Of a DNA stretch of 64,000 nucleotides, positions 1 to 7,157 are shown piece after piece (position 1 is the first letter of the stretch; each line of letters opens with the position of its first letter). Source of the stretch: Chryseobacterium shigense (GTDB lineage Bacteria > Bacteroidota > Bacteroidia > Flavobacteriales > Weeksellaceae). The stretch covers positions 2,046,001 to 2,110,000 of the forward strand of contig NZ_JACHLC010000001.1 in NCBI RefSeq assembly GCF_014207845.1. Reading direction: 5' to 3'. The position numbers and the translations under genes were made by a program. The notes beneath the pieces were generated by a model. The model was not told where the DNA came from. It saw only the letters and a list, made by a program, of their open reading frames with translations, and did no database searches.

Positions 1-1
1 G

Positions 2-907
2 CCCGTAAGAATCAAAACCATCAGTGAATTTCATCAGTTCCGGGGTTTGGCAAAACCTGAGCATCCGCTTATCAGTGTTGTAGATTACAGTAAAATAAAG
101 GATGATGCAAAGGAAACCGAACTGAGCTGGATACTGGATTTTTATTCTATTTCCGTTAAAAGAACTTCTGCCACCAAAATAAAATACGGTCAGCAGCAAT
201 ATGATTTTGATGAGGGCTTTATGTTTTTTATGGCTCCGGGACAGGTTTTCAGGATTAAAAGAGATCCGGATTCGGTTGTGAAACATACGGGATGGATCCT
301 GCTCATTCATCCTGATTTTCTTTGGCACACTCCTTTGGCAAAGACCATAAAAAATTATGAATACTTTGATTATTCCGTGAATGAGGCTTTGTTTCTATCC
401 GAAAAAGAAGAAAATGTAATTTATAATATTGTTCAGAATATTCATCAGGAATATCATTCCAATATTGATACATTCAGCCAGAATATTATTATTTCACAGA
501 TTGAAACCCTGCTTAATTATTCGGAACGCTTTTACCAGCGGCAGTTTATCACCCGTAAAATTTCCAACCATAAAATCCTTGATTCCCTGGAAACAGTACT
601 TACCGATTATTTTAACAGTGAAGATCTGGTTACCAAAGGACTTCCAGGCGTTCAGTATATCGCGGACCAACTGAATGTATCTCCGGGTTATCTAACGGGA
701 CTGCTAAAAGTACTTACCGGCCAGAATACCCAACAGCATATTCACGAAAAACTGATCGGAAAAGCAAAGGAAAAATTATCCACCACCCGGTTATCGGTTA
801 GTGAGATAGCCTACGAATTGGGGTTTGAGCATCCTCAGTCATTCAGTAAATTATTTAAAAGTAAAACAAGCCTTTCTCCTCTGGAATTTAGAAAGTCTTT
901 TAGCTGA
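2..907 (+). CDS. AraC family transcriptional regulator, 5' end outside window
   Basis: This is a DNA-binding transcription regulator of the AraC/XylS type. An N-terminal region of about 170 residues probably senses a ligand. The C-terminal 100 residues carry two helix-turn-helix units, the second in the typical form SVSEIAYELGF followed by SFSKLFK. The frame is open back to base 2 and reads VRIKTISEFHQFRG before the TTG at 47. It therefore almost certainly starts upstream of the window, and a TTG start at 47 should not be used. It ends with TGA at 905-907, just before a hairpin terminator. It converges with the SDR gene on the other strand. The target genes are not visible here. Confidence 0.88.
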   Translation, partial: PVRIKTISEFHQFRGLAKPEHPLISVVDYSKIKDDAKETELSWILDFYSISVKRTSATKIKYGQQQYDFDEGFMFFMAPGQVFRIKRDPDSVVKHTGWILLIHPDFLWHTPLAKTIKNYEYFDYSVNEALFLSEKEENVIYNIVQNIHQEYHSNIDTFSQNIIISQIETLLNYSERFYQRQFITRKISNHKILDSLETVLTDYFNSEDLVTKGLPGVQYIADQLNVSPGYLTGLLKVLTGQNTQQHIHEKLIGKAKEKLSTTRLSVSEIAYELGFEHPQSFSKLFKSKTSLSPLEFRKSFS

Positions 908-930
908 ATGTTTTCATATACTTATTAGAA

Positions 931-956
931 ACGCACCTGTCCGGTGCGTTTTTATT
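931..956 (+). terminator. Rho-independent terminator of the AraC gene
   Basis: A 7-bp perfect stem (ACGCACC at 931-937 with GGTGCGT at 943-949) closes a 5-nt loop and is followed by a T-rich stretch. It lies 23 bases after the AraC stop codon. Confidence 0.75.
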
Positions 957-1067
957 TCATATCCATACAACCGATATTGTATAGTCAATTTAAATATCTT
1001 TTATATTTTGATTTCTTTGTGGAACACTGTCAATTTCAGTGTAGTAAAGTTTTTGTTTTATCGGTTT

Positions 1068-1805
1068 TTACCACGGTATTTCACTGGTTTCAGGATTATT
1101 TTCCTCACTAAAAAATTTCCCTGTGGCTCCGTCATTACCAATCAAAGCATATTTTACAATCCTTTTCCCGGCATCTTCTATACTTCCCGGCCCGCGGTGA
1201 CCATTGAAATCTGTTTTGGTATATCCCGGACAAACAGCATTTATTTTGAAAGCGGTGTTTTTTAATTCGTAGGCCAGAACAACGGTAAACATATTCATCG
1301 CTGATTTTGAAGAAAGATACACAACTCCTTTGTAGTCGTAGTATTTATATGCAGGATCGCTGTGAAGGGTAATCGAACCCTGGCTTGAGCTTACATTTAC
1401 AATACGGGGCTCCGGAGATTTTTTCAGCAAATCAATAAATGCCTGCGTAACTCTTACTACGCCATAAAGATTTGCATCATAAGTTGCTTTAAACTGGTCA
1501 ATAGTTGCGTCAAGTGCAGTTTGTGGATACCCTCCGTAAATACCTGCATTATTAATAAGTATGTCCAGTACTTTTGTTTTACTGCCTATTTCTGAACGGG
1601 CATTTTTTACTGATTCGTCATCTGTAATGTCAAGCTGAATAGCTTCTACATTGTTGAGCCCTTCCGCTCTCAGTTTATCAACGGCTGCCATACCGTTTTG
1701 TAAGTTGCGGCTGCCGAGGTAAACATAAATTCCTTTCTGAGCAAGCTGCTTTACTACTTCAAAGCCAATGCTTTTGTTTGCTCCTGTTACTAATGCTGAT
1801 TTCAT
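1068..1805 (-). CDS. Short-chain dehydrogenase/reductase (SDR)
   Basis: This is a 245-residue NAD(P)-dependent oxidoreductase of the classical SDR family. The cofactor motif at the N-terminus is TGANKSIG. NNAG follows near residue 86. The catalytic set appears as the Ser in NVSSSQGS and the YxxxK motif in VVYLSSK. PGYTKTDF follows, as is typical after the active site. Length and motif order are normal for the family. No signal peptide is present, so it is cytosolic. The AraC regulator immediately upstream on the same strand (66-base gap) is a plausible controller, although a -7 box just before this gene suggests its own promoter. The substrate cannot be told from sequence. Confidence 0.9.
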   Translation of the reverse strand: MKSALVTGANKSIGFEVVKQLAQKGIYVYLGSRNLQNGMAAVDKLRAEGLNNVEAIQLDITDDESVKNARSEIGSKTKVLDILINNAGIYGGYPQTALDATIDQFKATYDANLYGVVRVTQAFIDLLKKSPEPRIVNVSSSQGSITLHSDPAYKYYDYKGVVYLSSKSAMNMFTVVLAYELKNTAFKINAVCPGYTKTDFNGHRGPGSIEDAGKRIVKYALIGNDGATGKFFSEENNPETSEIPW

Positions 1806-1828
1806 TTCTTTGTTTTAAAATTATGAAG

Positions 1829-1836
1829 CAAATGTA
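1829..1836 (-). promoter_or_regulatory. Putative -7 box for the SDR gene
   Basis: Read on the minus strand this is TACATTTG, a full match to the Bacteroidota -7 consensus TAnnTTTG, 23 bases before the SDR start codon. I found no well-spaced TTG partner, so support is the single box plus position. Confidence 0.4.
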
Positions 1837-1871
1837 TGGTGCCAAACAAGAAGTGAGATGGACAAATCATT

Positions 1872-2750
1872 TTATTTACCCGACAAATCCCGGGTGTTTT
1901 CTAAAAACTCGGTCACACTTTTTCCTGTACATTTTTTGAAAAGCTTAGAAAAATAATCTGCATCGTTAAACCCTAACTCGTAAGCAAGCTCTTTTACGGA
2001 AAGATTAGAATAATGCAGTTTTCGCTGTGCTTCTATCATCAGGCGGCCAGTAAAAAAATTCTTGGGTGAAACACCTGAATATTCTTTTACAATGCGGTAT
2101 AAACTATTGGTGGTAAGGGCTAGTTTTTCAGCAATGGTATTGATGGAAGGCTGCTCAATGAGATGTGTTTCAACCGCTAATTTAAACTCAATAAATTTTG
2201 ACAGGTTGGCGTTTAAAATATTTACGGGTTCTTTATTTTTGAAATAGGCGCTATTTAATTCTGTCAGTAATGAGTTCAAATAAGCTAATACTACTTCTGT
2301 ATCCGGTTGGTTTTTATCTGTTTGAAGCAATTGATTTAAAATTTCAAAAACTTTTTGTATACGTTGCCTCGTGACATCATCAAATATTATTTTTTGCGTG
2401 TTTAAAGGATTGACTAAAAAAGAAAATTGCTGCGGAAGCAATGCCAAGGTGTTTTCATCAAACAGCACCTTAAAATATTTAAGACCATCTGTATTATCCG
2501 GCGGTGTAAAAACCTGATTGGGCATTGCAAAAAGCAATTGTCCGTCTGTGAGAGTAATGTCCTGCAAATCCAATTTATAACGGATGGAACCACTTTCAAT
2601 CAGTACAATAAAATATGAAGACAACTTACCGGGCTGAAGGAATTTTTGCTGAATATCAGCAGAAAGGTAAGGGTTTTCAGCTGAATTGAATTGTATGCCC
2701 AACTTATCGTGCTGTTGTACACTGTCATGCATTCCGTCTGTTTTTTTCAT
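1872..2750 (-). CDS. AraC family transcriptional regulator
   Basis: This AraC-type regulator has an N-terminal cupin-like sensing region and a C-terminal double helix-turn-helix. The first helix-turn-helix lies around NTIAEKLALTTNSLYR and the second around SVKELAYELGFNDADYF. The open frame extends to 2831, but its first 27 residues look unrelated to the family. I prefer the ATG at 2748-2750, giving 292 residues; another ATG six codons further in is possible. It lies directly upstream of the SDR gene on the same strand, a common arrangement for AraC regulators and the oxidoreductases they control. The regulatory link is inferred from position only. Confidence 0.87.
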   Translation of the reverse strand: MKKTDGMHDSVQQHDKLGIQFNSAENPYLSADIQQKFLQPGKLSSYFIVLIESGSIRYKLDLQDITLTDGQLLFAMPNQVFTPPDNTDGLKYFKVLFDENTLALLPQQFSFLVNPLNTQKIIFDDVTRQRIQKVFEILNQLLQTDKNQPDTEVVLAYLNSLLTELNSAYFKNKEPVNILNANLSKFIEFKLAVETHLIEQPSINTIAEKLALTTNSLYRIVKEYSGVSPKNFFTGRLMIEAQRKLHYSNLSVKELAYELGFNDADYFSKLFKKCTGKSVTEFLENTRDLSGK

Positions 2751-3036
2751 GCTGTATATATTAATGGTTATAGAGGTGCATTGCTGCTCTCTTTGTATTG
2801 TAAATTTATAACTTATCCGCTTGATTTTCATTTAGATTGATGCAATTTTTCAATATTGTAGCCGTAATATTATCATCAAAACATACATCCTGATAACTGA
2901 TGAGCTTTTCAAATGATATTTTTACAGTTTAAAAGGATCTGCAGATATGTGCAAACTTCACAGCAGATTAAATGACCGGATTCTGTTTTTGTATTTTTAT
3001 AAGTAATAAACCATCTTACTTAACTGTTATTATAAT

Positions 3037-3954
3037 ATGAAAACGATCCAATCAATTATATTTCTTTTTCTTACAGCTATTTTTGTCTCCGCCCAGAGTC
3101 ATGGCAATAAAGATTTTTTTGAAACCTCCGACCATGTCAGAATTAAATATGAAGTTTCAGGAAAAGGAGAAGCCTGCATTTATATTCCGGGAGGCCCCGG
3201 CCAGGGATACGCTTCTTTTGAGCTGTTGGGAGGAAACAATCTGGAAAAAAATATGCAAATGATTTACATGGATCAGCGGGGATCAGGAAAATCCGGGACA
3301 TCAGAAAATTACCATCTGGAAGCAATGGTTCAGGACATTGAAGAATTGAGGCAACATCTGAAGCTTGACAAGGTTTTTCTGCTGGCTCATTCTTTCGGGG
3401 GAATTATTGCAGTAAACTATGCTAAAAAATATTCGCAACATACAAAAGGACTTATCCTAGCTAATATCACGCTTCATTTTCTTAATAACGAATCTCTGAA
3501 AGAACAGATAGAATACGGAAACAGCCTTCTTCAACAAAAGAATAAAATAATTTCCGAAGACAGTCTTTCTTCAGAATTATCAAAAGTCAGTGCTGCATTG
3601 AGAAAGAAAAGAATTGGGTACAAATTTCTCACCGAAGATATTGAAACCATCAAGCAAATGGATAAAATAGATTCTCTTCATCCCAGAATTATAGATTTCG
3701 GTATGGCCGTTATTTCCAAGCCTAAAGATTTCCCGGAGTATTATGCAAATTATGCTCCAATCACTAAAGATATTAAGGTTCCGACATTAATTATTACCGG
3801 AAAAAGGGATAAAGCCGTAGGAACTCAACATTATAAAACGTTTCAATTTCCGGATCAGAAGGTGGTTTCTATTGATGGCGGACATCTTCTGTATTATGAA
3901 AAGAATAAGGATTTCGTAAATGCTGTAACCGGTTTTGTGAACAAAATAAAGTAG
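3037..3954 (+). CDS. Secreted alpha/beta hydrolase, proline iminopeptidase-like
   Basis: This 305-residue protein has a clear signal peptide ending near FVSAQS and an alpha/beta-hydrolase fold. The oxyanion-hole motif is [14 protein letters not shown] follows, as in the proline iminopeptidase (peptidase S33) branch. The nucleophile elbow is AHSFGG. An Asp in GKRDKAVG and a His in DGGHLLYYE would complete the triad. It probably acts in the periplasm on small esters, amides or N-terminal prolyl substrates, but the exact substrate is unknown. It stands alone and is followed by a GC-rich hairpin. Confidence 0.87.
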   Translation: MKTIQSIIFLFLTAIFVSAQSHGNKDFFETSDHVRIKYEVSGKGEACIYIPGGPGQGYASFELLGGNNLEKNMQMIYMDQRGSGKSGTSENYHLEAMVQDIEELRQHLKLDKVFLLAHSFGGIIAVNYAKKYSQHTKGLILANITLHFLNNESLKEQIEYGNSLLQQKNKIISEDSLSSELSKVSAALRKKRIGYKFLTEDIETIKQMDKIDSLHPRIIDFGMAVISKPKDFPEYYANYAPITKDIKVPTLIITGKRDKAVGTQHYKTFQFPDQKVVSIDGGHLLYYEKNKDFVNAVTGFVNKIK

Positions 3955-3984
3955 TATAAACATTTAGAATTTTACAGTAAGTGG

Positions 3985-4015
3985 GTTTCGGCGCGGCTTT
4001 CAGCCGCGCCGAAAC
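3985..4015. terminator. GC-rich triloop hairpin, class 1
   Basis: A perfect 14-bp stem (3985-3998 with 4002-4015) closes a TTC triloop. It follows the hydrolase gene and lacks a strong T-tract, so it may be a terminator or mRNA-end stabiliser. It belongs to a set of similar hairpins in this window. Confidence 0.6.
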
Positions 4016-4100
4016 AATTTATATTTTTAAGAATATGGGTTTCCATAATTTCCAATGATCGAATATTCTTATATTTAAAAATTACAAACTACAAATTCCT

Positions 4101-4667
4101 ATGAAGAAAATCATTACAACCTCATTCTTTTTGCTTTTTTTACATTTTTCCGCACAGCAAAAAGATCAATCAAATTCCAGCACAAGAAAATTCATTAATG
4201 GTGCTGATTTTACCCAAGTCAATAAAAATTGGAATGTTACCGCTGATTTTAAATCAGGCATTGGAGAAGAAGTTTCATTCTTTCCGGTTGAAGCAATTGA
4301 TTTAAAAACAAATCAGAAAATGAAATCTATTCAGATAGACATGGATGCAAAATATGATTTTATGGGAAAGTCAAGACGTTTTTTTAAAACTTCATGGCTT
4401 GATTTAAATGAAGTAGAAGAATTTATTCAGTTTATAGAATTATATGTTATACCCAACATAAATGATAAGACAGAAAAAAAACAGTCCACAACTTATATTT
4501 TCAATTCTAAGGAAATTTCTTTCAATTTTTATATTGAAAAAAATACAAAAAGAATTTCAATTTATTTAAAAGATTCTGGTATAATTGATAATGACCATTA
4601 TTTCTGGACCGAATCACAGGTAAATAAAATCCCTGAGTTATTAGAAGTTTTAAAACAAATAAAATGA
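4101..4667 (+). CDS. Secreted protein of unknown function (188 aa)
   Basis: I do not recognise a family. The N-terminus is a signal peptide (MKKIITTSFFLLFLHFSAQQ) with a likely cleavage after FSA, so the mature protein is periplasmic, surface-bound or secreted. The remainder is lysine-, isoleucine- and serine-rich with alternating beta-type segments and no cysteine motif, repeat or sorting domain. It is a single-gene unit between two triloop hairpins. The spacer before it shares a GTTTCCATAAT motif with the spacer before the next gene, so the two may be co-regulated although the proteins do not resemble each other. Confidence 0.75.
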   Translation: MKKIITTSFFLLFLHFSAQQKDQSNSSTRKFINGADFTQVNKNWNVTADFKSGIGEEVSFFPVEAIDLKTNQKMKSIQIDMDAKYDFMGKSRRFFKTSWLDLNEVEEFIQFIELYVIPNINDKTEKKQSTTYIFNSKEISFNFYIEKNTKRISIYLKDSGIIDNDHYFWTESQVNKIPELLEVLKQIK

Positions 4668-4676
4668 ATCTACTAT

Positions 4677-4715
4677 AAAGAGTTCAGGGCGGCCTTCGGC
4701 CGCCCTGAACTCTTT
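4677..4715. terminator. GC-rich triloop hairpin terminator, class 1
   Basis: A perfect 18-bp inverted repeat, with arms ending AAAG and CTTT and a GGGCGGCC core, closes a TTC triloop (4695-4697). It starts ten bases after the stop codon and ends in a short T run, fitting a terminator working in both directions. Confidence 0.7.
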
Positions 4716-4857
4716 TAAACAATATCTTTCACTTATCCTTTAAATCCTCACAATCTTTAAAAATCGTAGCTTGTAAAATCCTGAATGTGAGTTTCCATAA
4801 TCATACGATCAATAAAAATTATATATTTATAAGCTAATAAAAAAACCAATATTTACT

Positions 4858-5445
4858 ATGAAAAAAATATTTCTAATTGTATCTTTCTATGCATTAATAA
4901 GTTGCAGCAATGATAAAAAGAATGAAACCATAACAGGTGAAGATGAAGCTGTAACAATCCAGACTAAAGAAATAAATCCATCTGAGCTAAAAAAATATAA
5001 GTCTGTAAAAGAAATGTTGGAAGATGCTCATGATTTTACAGTTGAGCAGGGAACATTAAAATTTATAAATAATGATGAAAATAACTTACATATTCAGGTT
5101 TCAAAACCTATTTTGGAGAATGATTCAGACAAAATGATCAATGATATAGTTAAAAGGGACATTGTATATGCTGCATTTCAGTCGTTTGCTCAAACTCCGA
5201 TTAACAAAATTACGATAACATCAATTCCTATTGATCTCAATAACAAGAAAAAATATTATAACGAATACAAAAAAACGGTTATAGTAACAAAAGAGAAGGC
5301 AGACCGAATCATGCAGAAGGAATTTGGCTCTACTGACTATTCCATACTTTTTACTACTTTAAATGGACTTCAGGTTCCTGGTGATAAATTTAGTAAATTG
5401 AAATTTCAAGATCTTGATTTCGTTTATAAAGAATTATCCAAATAG
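4858..5445 (+). CDS. Lipoprotein of unknown function (195 aa)
   Basis: The N-terminus MKKIFLIVSFYALISCSNDK is a type II signal peptide with lipobox LISC, so the protein should be lipid-anchored in the envelope. The mature part is charged. It includes a helix-like stretch (KSVKEMLEDAHDF) and a region typical of small hypothetical Flavobacteriia lipoproteins (VYAAFQSFAQTPINKITITS). No enzyme motif is visible. It is isolated: a triloop hairpin lies upstream and a bidirectional terminator separates it from mdh. The upstream spacer shares a motif with that of the preceding gene. Confidence 0.78.
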   Translation: MKKIFLIVSFYALISCSNDKKNETITGEDEAVTIQTKEINPSELKKYKSVKEMLEDAHDFTVEQGTLKFINNDENNLHIQVSKPILENDSDKMINDIVKRDIVYAAFQSFAQTPINKITITSIPIDLNNKKKYYNEYKKTVIVTKEKADRIMQKEFGSTDYSILFTTLNGLQVPGDKFSKLKFQDLDFVYKELSK

Positions 5446-5488
5446 AAACACAATTTCTAAGCAGAATTTATTTTAAAATAAATACATA

Positions 5489-5517
5489 AAAAATCGCGCC
5501 CTTTGGGCGCGATTTTT
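5489..5517. terminator. Bidirectional terminator between lipoprotein gene and mdh
   Basis: A perfect 13-bp stem (5489-5501 with 5505-5517, core TCGCGCCC) has a TTT triloop and A/T flanks giving a T-tract on both strands. It serves the plus-strand lipoprotein gene and the convergent mdh. Confidence 0.85.
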
Positions 5518-5536
5518 AATATAAAGTTTAATTTGA

Positions 5537-6463
5537 TTAAAACTTAAGATCTCCGTTTATTTCTCTTACAGCGTTAGCCGCTTCAGCAAACTTCAATTGC
5601 TCGTCCGCAGTAAGCGTTAAGTTAACAATTTTTTCCACTCCGTTTGCCCCGATAATGGCAGGAACACCCAAGCAGATATCGTTTTGTCCGTATTCGCCTT
5701 CAAGCATTAAAGAACAAGGGATCATTTTTTTCTGATCGCAGGCAATTGCCTGAACCATTACAGAAACTGCTGCACCTGGTGCATACCAAGCTGAAGTTCC
5801 TAATAATTTTGTTAATGTAGCACCTCCAACTTTAGTTTCCTCGATTACATATTTTTGTTGCTCATCGCTTAAGAATTCAGTTACAGGAACACCATTTCTT
5901 GTAGCTTTGCTTAATAATGGAAGCATTCCGGTATCACTGTGTGCAGCGATTACCATACCGTCTACGTCAGAGATAGGGCTTTCCAGTGCTTCAGCCAATC
6001 TGTATTTGAATCTTGCAGAATCCAGTGCACCACCCATTCCGATGATTTTGTGCTTAGGAAGACCTGAAGTTTTGTGTACAAGATATGCCATGGTATCCAT
6101 TGGGTTAGAAACCACAATAATGATTACCTCCGGAGAATGTTTTACCAGGTTTTCAGTAACCTCTTTCACGATACCTGCGTTGATACCGATTAATTCTTCT
6201 CTTGTCATTCCCGGTTTTCTTGGAATACCTGAAGTAATTACTGCTACGTGAGAACCTGCAGTTTTGCTGTAATCTCCTGTTGTTCCGGTAATTTTTGTAT
6301 CAAATCCGTTAAGAGATGCTGTCTGCATCAAATCCATTGCTTTACCTTCAGCAAATCCTTCTTTAATGTCTACTAAAACTACTTCCGAGCAGAAGTTTTT
6401 CATTGCGATGTATTCTGCACAGCTTGCTCCTACAGCGCCTGCACCTACTACAGTTACTTTCAT
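5537..6463 (-). CDS. mdh: Malate dehydrogenase
   Basis: This TCA-cycle enzyme interconverts malate and oxaloacetate with NAD in the cytosol. The 308-residue protein belongs to the LDH-like MDH group. It has the Rossmann motif GAGAVGASCAEY at the N-terminus, the substrate-loop motif SGIPRKPGMTREEL, VVSNPMDTM, and GMGGALDSARF before the active site. The catalytic His lies in AAHSDTGMLPL, where most relatives have GGHGD. The His-Asp pair is kept, but both glycines before it and the one after it are changed. A good promoter lies about 55 bases upstream. It is transcribed alone, between two terminators. Confidence 0.96.
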   Translation of the reverse strand: MKVTVVGAGAVGASCAEYIAMKNFCSEVVLVDIKEGFAEGKAMDLMQTASLNGFDTKITGTTGDYSKTAGSHVAVITSGIPRKPGMTREELIGINAGIVKEVTENLVKHSPEVIIIVVSNPMDTMAYLVHKTSGLPKHKIIGMGGALDSARFKYRLAEALESPISDVDGMVIAAHSDTGMLPLLSKATRNGVPVTEFLSDEQQKYVIEETKVGGATLTKLLGTSAWYAPGAAVSVMVQAIACDQKKMIPCSLMLEGEYGQNDICLGVPAIIGANGVEKIVNLTLTADEQLKFAEAANAVREINGDLKF

Positions 6464-6516
6464 ATTGTATACTTTTTTTAAATTATTTTTTAGTTCAGTT
6501 TAAAAATTGAAACCCC

Positions 6517-6547
6517 CAAATTTAACAATTCCTGAAAAAATAGGCAA
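6517..6547 (-). promoter_or_regulatory. mdh promoter
   Basis: On the minus strand a TTG (6545-6547) precedes TAAATTTG (6517-6524) with a 20-base spacer, matching the Bacteroidota TTG-N17-23-TAnnTTTG pattern. The leader would be about 45-50 bases. Confidence 0.55.
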
Positions 6548-6559
6548 TTTTTCAGGAAT
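6528..6559. terminator. Hairpin after heme oxygenase, overlapping mdh promoter
   Basis: A perfect 12-bp inverted repeat (6528-6539 with 6548-6559, ATTCCTGAAAAA) has an 8-nt loop. An imperfect outer pairing of CCCC with GGGG surrounds it. It follows the heme oxygenase gene but covers the spacer and TTG of the mdh promoter, so it could end one transcript and influence the next. Confidence 0.5.
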
Positions 6560-6579
6560 GTAATTGGGGTTCAATATAA

Positions 6580-7131
6580 TTAATTGACGTTCAGTAAAAA
6601 TTTATATAGTTTTTTTGCTCCCGACAGGACTTCATTATAGTTTTCCTCAGCAACTTCAGTGTCCAGAACCTCTTTAAAGTTTTTCCACATCGGTCCCGTA
6701 TTTTCCTGGTAACATCCGAAGAAATTGAAGGTGATATTATCAAAACCTTCTGTTTTGGAAAGCTGTTTTGCAATTACATTTCCACCTAAAGTAGACCCCT
6801 CAATCACATACATTGCTCCTAAAGCCTCATGTTCGTTATCAAATTCCAGATTGTGGGAAGCCGTCTGATTTTCCAAAGAAAGACTTTCGAGATCCTTCTC
6901 AATAAGAGAAAGTTTCTTTCTGTTGCTAAGCTGAAGCTTTTCCGAATATTTATCCGAAAGACTTCTGAATATTTTATCTTCACTGTGAAGAAGCATCAGG
7001 TAATTGGTATTGATGATCTTTCTGTAATCTTCCAGTGTGAAGGTTTTATTAAAAATTTTCTCAGAATTGAAAAGTTTCTCCGCAGCATCGTGATATTCCG
7101 CTGTATTCTGCTTAAGATACTCTGATACCAT
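6580..7131 (-). CDS. bphO: Heme oxygenase, biliverdin-producing (BphO type)
   Basis: This enzyme opens heme to biliverdin, the chromophore of bacteriophytochromes. The proximal His lies near the N-terminus (AEYHDAAEKLF), and the distal-helix signature is YVIEGSTLGGNVI, typical of bacterial heme oxygenases. A longer frame reaches 7155 but would start with TTG; the ATG at 7129-7131 gives 183 residues and begins with a family-like MVSEYLKQ. It lies 26 bases downstream of the phytochrome kinase on the same strand, so the two form an operon that makes the sensor and its chromophore together. Symbol given by role. Confidence 0.9.
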   Translation of the reverse strand: MVSEYLKQNTAEYHDAAEKLFNSEKIFNKTFTLEDYRKIINTNYLMLLHSEDKIFRSLSDKYSEKLQLSNRKKLSLIEKDLESLSLENQTASHNLEFDNEHEALGAMYVIEGSTLGGNVIAKQLSKTEGFDNITFNFFGCYQENTGPMWKNFKEVLDTEVAEENYNEVLSGAKKLYKFLLNVN

Positions 7132-7157
7132 AAGTAAGGTTTTAAAGTTTCCCAAAT

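Noticed and set aside
47..49. TTG as the start of the first AraC gene
   Set aside because: The frame continues upstream to base 2 with family-like sequence, so the gene is cut by the window edge.
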